Assembly (NCBI GenBank): GCA_041690535.1
Contig: JAWLHA010000008.1
Coordinates: forward strand, 36,998-100,997
From: JAWLHA01 sp041690535
GTDB taxonomy: Bacteria; Pseudomonadota; Gammaproteobacteria; Thiohalomonadales; Thiohalomonadaceae
Direction of reading: 5' to 3'
DNA length: 64,000 bases
In this document: one piece after another, positions 58,564 to 64,000 of the stretch
Layout: each line of letters opens with the position of its first letter
Numbering within the stretch: position 1 is the stretch's first letter
Program-made: the position numbers and the translations under genes
The notes under the pieces: generated by a model
What the model was told of the DNA's origin: nothing
Database searches by the model: none
Seen by the model: only the letters and a program-made list of their open reading frames with translations

Positions 58564-61500
58564 TTAGCGTTGTCCCAAACAATCGCTCTCAAACGGCTCA
58601 GCCCCCGGCCCGTGGACGAGCCGATAAAGGATGGGGATGAGCACGAGGGTGATCAACAACGAGGCGAGCAACCCTGAAATCAAACTGACGGCAAGGGGCT
58701 GAAGCATCTCGGCGCCCTCCCCGATCCCGAGTGCCAACGGCAGCATGCCGACCACCGTCGTCAGCGTGGTCATCAGAATGGGACGCAACCTCAGCCGCGC
58801 CGCCTCGACCACTGCGGCGTGAGTGGTGAGCCCACGACGGCGCGCCACCTCCATATACTCCACCAGAACGATGGCATTGTTCACCACGATGCCGGCCAGC
58901 ATGATCATCCCAAGCCACACCGGCATGGAAAGCGGCAAGGCGGCCAGCTCCAGCCCCGCCGCCACGCCCACGACGGCGAAGGGCACCGATACGAGGATGA
59001 TCAGCGGATTGCGCAAGGACTCGTACTGGACGGCCATCACAACGAAGACCAGAAACACGGCCAGCCCGAGCAGCAAGCTGCCCAGGGACTGGCTCTCCTG
59101 CATGGACTTGAATTCACCTCCGTCGTAGAGCACGTAGCCCTCCGGCATGGAGAGCCCGGCCAAGCGCTGCTGAATTTCGGGGTAGACCTCGCCAAGCGTG
59201 GCCCCCTCCTCCAGGGAGGCGCTGACCTCCACGATCCGCCGTTGGTTGTCGCGCCGGATCTCGGCCGGCGCGACCGCAAGGCGGACCTGCGCGATATCGC
59301 CCAACCGCAGTGGCCGGCCGTTGGCGAACAGAATGATCTCCTCGAGCGCCTGCAGCGAATTGACCTCCCGACGGGGGAGACGCAGCCTGACATCATAAGC
59401 GCGATCGCCGTCATGGAACTCGGTGATCACCTGACCGGCAAGTGCCAGCTGGACCCCTTGGGCCACGCCATCGGGCTCGAGACCCACATCCACCGCCCGC
59501 TGCCGATCCACGCTGAGCACGAGTTCCTGATGCTGCTCTTCGGCGGAGTGCTGGATGTTACGCAGGCCACTCACCCCCCGCAACCGGCTCACGGCCTCGT
59601 CCCCCAGAGATGCGAGTGTCTGGAGATCCGCGCCCTGGATGCGGACACTGAGGTCATCGTCACCACTGCTGATGCGTATTCCCCGGATCCCCCGGGTGCG
59701 CATGCGCACCTTGAAGCCTGCCAGCTCCCGCTCCGCGATCAGCCCCTCCATGCGCTTGATCCACTCCTTGCTGCTCACGGAGCGCTGCTGGCGCGGTACC
59801 AGTCGCACCGTCATGTTGCTGCGGCTCGAGCTCTCCCGCTCCGTTCGACCGAAGATGAACCCCCCCACCAGCGTGAAGACGGTCTCCACTTCCGGTTGGG
59901 CCTGGAACAGAGTGTCAAGCAGGCGCACCCCCCGGTTCATCTCCTCCAGAGAGATGCCGGGGTCGGCGGAGATGCTCACGTTGATCTCCCCGTCGTCCAA
60001 AGGAGGCAGGAATTCCTGGGGGCCACTAAAGGTTGGTAGTGCGAGCAGGAGCATTCCGGTCAGCGCTACGGCAAAAACGCCCTGCACCGCCGGCCGGCTC
60101 AACAACCAGTGAACACCTGCGGCGTAGCGCTGCTGCAGTGCGCCCATGAGCCGATCGAAGCCCCTTGGCTTGTCTCTGGGGGGCAGGCGCAGCCGCACGG
60201 CAAGGGCCGGAACCAGCGTCAAGGCAACCACCATGGAGGCCAGGATGGCGGCGGAGATGGTGAAGATCAGCTCCCGAAACAGCAGCCCCACCAGCCCCCC
60301 CACAAATAGGAACGGCAGCACCGCAGCCAGATTCGTGCTGGTCGCCGCCACGATGGCACCATGGATTTCCCCGGCGGCATTCTCACCTGCCTGCAGGCCC
60401 GTCTCCCCTTCGCGCTGGTGACGATGGATGTTCTCCAACATTACGATGGTGTTGTCGACCAGCATACCCACACCAAGGGCCAAGCCGCCGAGGGTCATGA
60501 TGTTCAGCGTCAGCCCGCCGAATCCCATGAGCACAAAGGTCACCATCATCGCAAGCGGGATGGCACTGCCGATGACCAGGGTGCGACGCAGGTTGCCCAG
60601 GAACAGATAGACCACCGCCATGGCCAGGAAGGTACCGCTCAGTGCGGCCGTCGTGGCATTGTTGAGGGCATGGCGCACGTAAACGGCCTGGTCGGTCACC
60701 CGACGCACTTCGATGTGTTGGGGAATGAGCCCCTGGGCTTCCAGCCACGCCAACCGGCGGTTGAGCTGGTCGACCACCTCCACGGTATTGGCTTTGGGCT
60801 GCTTCTGCACCGACACCTTGACCCCCGGGATCCCGTCCAGGCGCACGCGAATCCTTTCATCCGCGTGGGTATCCGCCACCTGAGCCACTTCGCCCAGGCG
60901 AATGACGTTGCCGTCGGCCAACCGAAGGGGCAGCTGGGTGAAGGCCTCCACCGACTCGAAGCGTGCGTCGAGGCGACCGCTCAGTTCCCGGGTGGTCATG
61001 GCCACCCGCCCGAGGGCGGCTTCCCGATTGCCCCGTTCGATGGCACTGGCGAGATCCTCGACCGTGAGTCCCAGGGCCGCAAGCCGCCCCTGATCGGGAA
61101 GGACCTGGATCTCGCGGATTTGCCCGCCTCCGACCTCCACGGCCGCCACGCCCGGAAGGTTGAGAAACTGCTTGGAGAAGTCGTAGTCCACCCAGTCGCG
61201 CAGGGCCACGGGGTCGCCCTCGCGGGCGCTGATCACGAACTCGGCCACCGGGATCTGGGAGGGGTCCCGCTTATAGATGACTGGCGGCTGAATGGTGTCT
61301 GGCAGAAAGCGCTTGGCCCGATCCAGGCGGGTACTGGCATCCCGCAGGGCCAGATCGATGTCCTTGCCATAGGCGAAGGAGAGATCGATGTTGCTGGAAC
61401 CCTCGCTGGTGGTGGACTGAATGGAGATGGCGTCCTCGGTGATGGCCAGCTGCTCCTCCAGCTGCCGGGTGATGCGATCCTCCATGATCTTGGCGGGCAC

Positions 61501-61680
61501 ACCGGGATCGAGTACCCGGATCCTCACTTCCGGGTAAATGATATGGGGCAGGAGATCGACCGAGAGCCGTCCGAGGGCGAAGAGCCCCAGCACCACCACG
61601 GCGACGGAAAGCATCGTCACCCCCACCGGATGGCGAATCGACCAGGCGGCCAGACCGCCGCTGCCATGAGTCCGCTTCAT
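58564..61680 (-). CDS. RND efflux transporter permease (AcrB/HAE1-type)
   Basis: The 1038-residue protein has twelve membrane helices and two large periplasmic loops. Its central GLALGVGMLVDNTIVMLENI resembles the HAE1/SwrC group, with one Asp where AcrB has a pair; the second half has AGIVVNNAIVLVEYMEVARR. It would export drugs, detergents or lipophilic compounds using the proton gradient. It overlaps the adaptor gene by 4 bp. No outer-membrane channel gene is adjacent, so a TolC encoded elsewhere is probably used. Confidence 0.93.
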   Translation of the reverse strand: MKRTHGSGGLAAWSIRHPVGVTMLSVAVVVLGLFALGRLSVDLLPHIIYPEVRIRVLDPGVPAKIMEDRITRQLEEQLAITEDAISIQSTTSEGSSNIDLSFAYGKDIDLALRDASTRLDRAKRFLPDTIQPPVIYKRDPSQIPVAEFVISAREGDPVALRDWVDYDFSKQFLNLPGVAAVEVGGGQIREIQVLPDQGRLAALGLTVEDLASAIERGNREAALGRVAMTTRELSGRLDARFESVEAFTQLPLRLADGNVIRLGEVAQVADTHADERIRVRLDGIPGVKVSVQKQPKANTVEVVDQLNRRLAWLEAQGLIPQHIEVRRVTDQAVYVRHALNNATTAALSGTFLAMAVVYLFLGNLRRTLVIGSAIPLAMMVTFVLMGFGGLTLNIMTLGGLALGVGMLVDNTIVMLENIHRHQREGETGLQAGENAAGEIHGAIVAATSTNLAAVLPFLFVGGLVGLLFRELIFTISAAILASMVVALTLVPALAVRLRLPPRDKPRGFDRLMGALQQRYAAGVHWLLSRPAVQGVFAVALTGMLLLALPTFSGPQEFLPPLDDGEINVSISADPGISLEEMNRGVRLLDTLFQAQPEVETVFTLVGGFIFGRTERESSSRSNMTVRLVPRQQRSVSSKEWIKRMEGLIAERELAGFKVRMRTRGIRGIRISSGDDDLSVRIQGADLQTLASLGDEAVSRLRGVSGLRNIQHSAEEQHQELVLSVDRQRAVDVGLEPDGVAQGVQLALAGQVITEFHDGDRAYDVRLRLPRREVNSLQALEEIILFANGRPLRLGDIAQVRLAVAPAEIRRDNQRRIVEVSASLEEGATLGEVYPEIQQRLAGLSMPEGYVLYDGGEFKSMQESQSLGSLLLGLAVFLVFVVMAVQYESLRNPLIILVSVPFAVVGVAAGLELAALPLSMPVWLGMIMLAGIVVNNAIVLVEYMEVARRRGLTTHAAVVEAARLRLRPILMTTLTTVVGMLPLALGIGEGAEMLQPLAVSLISGLLASLLITLVLIPILYRLVHGPGAEPFESDCLGQR

Positions 61681-62750
61681 GGTGCCGATACCGGTCGCTC
61701 GCCCGCTCGCTCCGCCGTACGAACAGGATCCCCGTCGTTCAGCTCCAAAAAGCCCTTCACCACCACGGGGATGCCGCTATCGACCCCCTCGAGGATTTCC
61801 ACCCGTTCACCGAAGTGGCTTCCGGTGATCACTGCCGTTCGCCGAGCCGTCCCCTCCACGACCCGGTACACGTGTTCGCCCTGCGTATCACGGCGCAGTG
61901 AGGCGAACGGGACGGTGATGCGCGGCTGCGGGCGCCCCTGCAGAGTGACGCGGCAAAGCTGCCCCGGAAGGGCACCCTCCGGTGCCGGCTCGAGGGTAAC
62001 TTCCACCAAACCTTGTCGGGTTGCAGGGTCCACCGCAGGGTAAATGCGGCTGATCCGGCCGAAGTGGCGTTTCGGGCCAAGTGCATCGATGCGCACCAGC
62101 ACCTGATCACCCACAGCCAGGGAGGGCAACAGCAACTCGGAGATCGGCACCTCCGTGACCAGAGAGTGGGGATCGAACAGGCTCAGTACGGCGCTGAAGC
62201 GGGATATCACATCGCCCGGTTCCGCCAGGCGCTGCTTCACAATGGCATCGTAGGGGGCCTGCGCCCGCGCGTAGCCGACCCGGATCTGCAACAACTCCTC
62301 CTCCGCCCGCGCCACCTCCAAGGCGGTCCGTGAGCGGGCCAGCTCCTCTTCCGCGACCAACCGGTCCGCCTTCAACCGCTCCAGACGGGCGAGATCCGCC
62401 TCGGCCTGCCGGCGTGTCGCCACGGCCTTCCTCAACTGTGCCCGAAGCAGGGTGTCTTCCAGCCGGAACAGCTCGGCCCCCTTGCGAACCTTGTCGCCCT
62501 CGAAAAAGGGAAGCGCCTCCAGCCGCCCCTCCTCCTGAGCGACGATCTGAATCTCGCGCCGGGCCCGCAGGGTGCCGGTACGCTCGACGGTCTGACCGAA
62601 CTCCTCGACGGTTGCAGGACGGGTCTCGATGAGCACGGCCGCCCGGGGCCGCTTGGCAGGGGCGGAGACGGTCTCCGCCTCACCACAGCCTCCAGCCAGG
62701 GTGGCGATCAGCAGAAATCCGAAGGTGGTGACGCGGGTGCGTGAATCCAA
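61677..62750 (-). CDS. RND efflux periplasmic adaptor (MFP) subunit
   Basis: The 357-residue protein has a lipoprotein-like N-terminus (LLIATLAGGCGEAET, with a Cys for lipid attachment). Next comes the lipoyl/barrel-sandwich half GTLRARREIQIVAQEEGRL and GDKVRKGAELFRL. A helical hairpin follows (RRQAEADLARLERLKADRL), then beta-barrel and membrane-proximal domains. It links the RND pump at 58564-61680 to an outer-membrane channel. The 4-bp overlap shows the two are co-translated. Confidence 0.92.
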   Translation of the reverse strand: MDSRTRVTTFGFLLIATLAGGCGEAETVSAPAKRPRAAVLIETRPATVEEFGQTVERTGTLRARREIQIVAQEEGRLEALPFFEGDKVRKGAELFRLEDTLLRAQLRKAVATRRQAEADLARLERLKADRLVAEEELARSRTALEVARAEEELLQIRVGYARAQAPYDAIVKQRLAEPGDVISRFSAVLSLFDPHSLVTEVPISELLLPSLAVGDQVLVRIDALGPKRHFGRISRIYPAVDPATRQGLVEVTLEPAPEGALPGQLCRVTLQGRPQPRITVPFASLRRDTQGEHVYRVVEGTARRTAVITGSHFGERVEILEGVDSGIPVVVKGFLELNDGDPVRTAERAGERPVSAP

Positions 62751-62827
62751 AGGCAGGCCCCTTACTTCAACCAGTCATCATGATCACCGAAGGATAATCG
62801 ATCACGAGCCCGCACAACAGGAAGGCC

Positions 62828-62990
62828 AGGGTAAACGCATGCTCACGTCGCGGCCGTGCTGTGAACGATGTAAGTCCTTGAAAGCAGGTCCGCTGTGAAT
62901 ACATCCCTGTACGCTCGACGGCCGCATCCCTGCGGCCGACGACCTGCTTTCAAGGACTTACATCGCTCTTGGGTAAGTGTGCGTTACCCC
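62828..62990 (+). repeat. Palindromic repeat family 1, copy I (full length, with direct repeats)
   Basis: AGGGTAAACGCATGCTCAC begins the copy. Both arms and the CGGCCGCATCCCTGCGGCCG core are present, and it ends with a slightly decayed GTGCGTTACCCC. An exact 10-bp direct repeat ACAGGAAGGC flanks it at 62817-62826 and 62992-63001. It lies between the divergent adaptor and PhnD-like genes. Confidence 0.92.
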
Positions 62991-63072
62991 GACAGGAAGG
63001 CAAAACCGCTAACAACGACTATAAATGATGAATATCGGCTTAAGAAAAACAGTGACGATGTAAGGGGGGATC

Positions 63073-63885
63073 ATGTTGAATCGGATGCGCGTTGCGCTGT
63101 TATGCCTGATGTCTTTGCTCTGGCTTCCAGCGAAGGCGCAGGAACGGATCGTCTTCTCGACCGCGCCGACGCAATCCACCGAAGATACCATCGCCCTCTA
63201 CCAGCCGCTCATGGCCTTCCTCTCCCGGAAAACCGGCCTGAAATTCGAGATTCGCCCAGCCCACGACTTCGTTCAGTATGCAGTGAAAATGCGCAATGGG
63301 GAGTATGACATGCTGTTCGACGGACCCCATTTCGTCGGCTGGCGCATGGAGCGCCAACAGCATCACCCCCTGGCCCGCCTCCCCGGCGACATCAGGATCG
63401 TGGTGGCAACCACCGAGCGCTCCAAGCTGGCGGACCTGGATGAGCTCGGCAACGGCCACACCCGCGTTTGCGCCTTTGCCTCCCCCAACATGCTCACCAT
63501 GGCATTTCTCTCCCACTTCCCCCACCCCGCCCGCCAGCCGGTGATGGTCCGCGAACAGGGCTTCGCCGGGCTCGAGGAGTGTCTGCGCAGCGGCAGAGGG
63601 GATGTGGCGGTGCTTCGCGACAAGCTGTGGGAGAAAATGGATCAGACTGGACTGCGACTCCTGAGCACCCCGCGAAGGAGCTATCCTGAGCGCACTTTCT
63701 CCATCAACCGGAAGATCGACCCGGCCATCCGCCAGCAGATTGCCGAAGCCCTGACCAGTGAGGAGGGGGCGGCCATGGCACAGCCGATCCTCCAGCGCTT
63801 CAAACAAGCAAAATTCATCAAGGCCGAGGCGTCGGAATACAAGGGGCTGGGCCAGCTGCTTCGCCCCATTTGGGGCTTTCACTGA
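63073..63885 (+). CDS. PhnD-like periplasmic substrate-binding protein
   Basis: The 270-residue protein has a signal peptide (ALLCLMSLLWLPAKAQ) and the PhnD pattern: FSTAPTQSTEDTIALYQPLM, FLSRKTGLKFEIRPAHDF, YDMLFDGPHFVGWRM, and SPNMLTMAFLSHF. PhnD-like proteins bind phosphate, phosphite or phosphonate for ABC transporters, or act as the sensor domain for histidine kinases. No transporter genes follow before the window ends, so it may be an orphan; the ligand is unknown. Confidence 0.85.
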   Translation: MLNRMRVALLCLMSLLWLPAKAQERIVFSTAPTQSTEDTIALYQPLMAFLSRKTGLKFEIRPAHDFVQYAVKMRNGEYDMLFDGPHFVGWRMERQQHHPLARLPGDIRIVVATTERSKLADLDELGNGHTRVCAFASPNMLTMAFLSHFPHPARQPVMVREQGFAGLEECLRSGRGDVAVLRDKLWEKMDQTGLRLLSTPRRSYPERTFSINRKIDPAIRQQIAEALTSEEGAAMAQPILQRFKQAKFIKAEASEYKGLGQLLRPIWGFH

Positions 63886-63901
63886 CTCCCCTCGCCCGAC
63901 A

Positions 63902-64000
63902 GAGTAAACGCCTACTTACCCCAGAGCGATGTAAGTCCTTGAAAGCAGGTCGTCGGCCGCATGGATTGGTGCAAGGACGCACTTATGCCGCGGGAGGGCA
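63902..64000 (-). repeat. Palindromic repeat family 1, copy J (long-core variant, cut by window end)
   Basis: In reverse orientation it begins GAGTAAACGCCTACTTACC, then AGAGCGATGTAAGTCCTTG and AAGCAGGTCGTCGGCCGCA. Its core reads ACTTATGCCGCGGGAGGGCA to the last base, the inverse of the extra core segment in copy E. The rest lies outside the window. Confidence 0.88.

Noticed and set aside
58428..58640. Possible 70-codon plus-strand gene at the end of the RND gene
   Set aside because: It runs into the RND coding region and has no domain. The hairpin at 58481-58502 within it is better read as a 3' structure of the pump transcript.
58819..62043. Several plus-strand open frames opposite the RND pump and adaptor genes
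   Set aside because: They have low-complexity composition and lie antisense to unambiguous efflux genes.

Overview
The window is about 64 kb of GC-rich, gene-dense chromosome. Its gene content points to a gammaproteobacterium, most likely a respiratory sulfur-metabolising one of the Ectothiorhodospiraceae/Chromatiales type. The evidence is a complete cbb3 oxidase locus with its assembly genes and a Cys4 FNR regulator, a PhsABC/PsrA-like molybdoenzyme operon with its TorD chaperone, TauE/SafE and SLAC1/TDT transporters, and the plsY-folB-folK-pteridine reductase-MidA and hisBHAFIE-hinT-tatABC neighbourhoods. The genus cannot be read from the sequence. No rRNA, tRNA, CRISPR array, prophage or intact transposase gene was found.

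Layout. 1-7.2 kb: the 5' end of a PutA-like gene, a CheY-like receiver, a PspA-family gene overlapping a polytopic membrane protein, mug, cca and an NDUFA9-like reductase. 7.6-11.3 kb: an aldehyde dehydrogenase, TauE/SafE and a short Omp85 protein. 11.5-20.5 kb: a DUF3617 protein, a HugZ-like remnant, VanZ, uppP, methyltransferases including MidA, the pterin/folate genes, plsY, a family-4-type uracil-DNA glycosylase relative and a secreted PPC-like protein. 20.5-26.3 kb: a broken HemG-like gene, a LysR regulator, a membrane-anchored dihaem peroxidase, a zinc-ribbon/AMIN protein and a BRCT protein. 26.4-31.4 kb: an unusual overlapping operon of alpha/beta hydrolase, metallophosphoesterase and GMC oxidoreductase. 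31.9-38.9 kb: the molybdoenzyme operon with two accessory genes and a TDT channel. 39-42 kb: a proline iminopeptidase, dtd and two membrane proteins. 42.3-52 kb: ccoS-I-H-G and ccoP-Q-O-N (minus strand) with fnr. 52.2-57.7 kb: his, hinT and tat genes. 57.9-64 kb: a zinc ribbon, an RND efflux pump with its adaptor, and a PhnD-like binding protein.

Two families of non-coding mobile repeats are threaded through the intergenic spaces. Family 1 has twelve copies, complete or deleted, with ends AGGGTAAACGC/GCGTTTACCCT and long inverted arms. Four copies have 10-11 bp flanking direct repeats that look like target-site duplications. Family 2 has three copies bounded by CTAG, and one of them now supplies the C-terminus of a membrane protein. 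Neither has a transposase here, so both look like MITEs moved in trans.

The genes combine into an oxygen-responsive respiratory section. FNR sits directly upstream of the cbb3 operon, and FNR/ANR-like sites (TTGAW-N4-GTCAA or close) lie upstream of ccoN, ccoG, the molybdoenzyme operon and a conserved small gene beside it. A 37-codon membrane ORF, preceded by a perfect 38-nt palindrome, lies between ccoP and the operon terminator and is a candidate small cbb3-associated protein.
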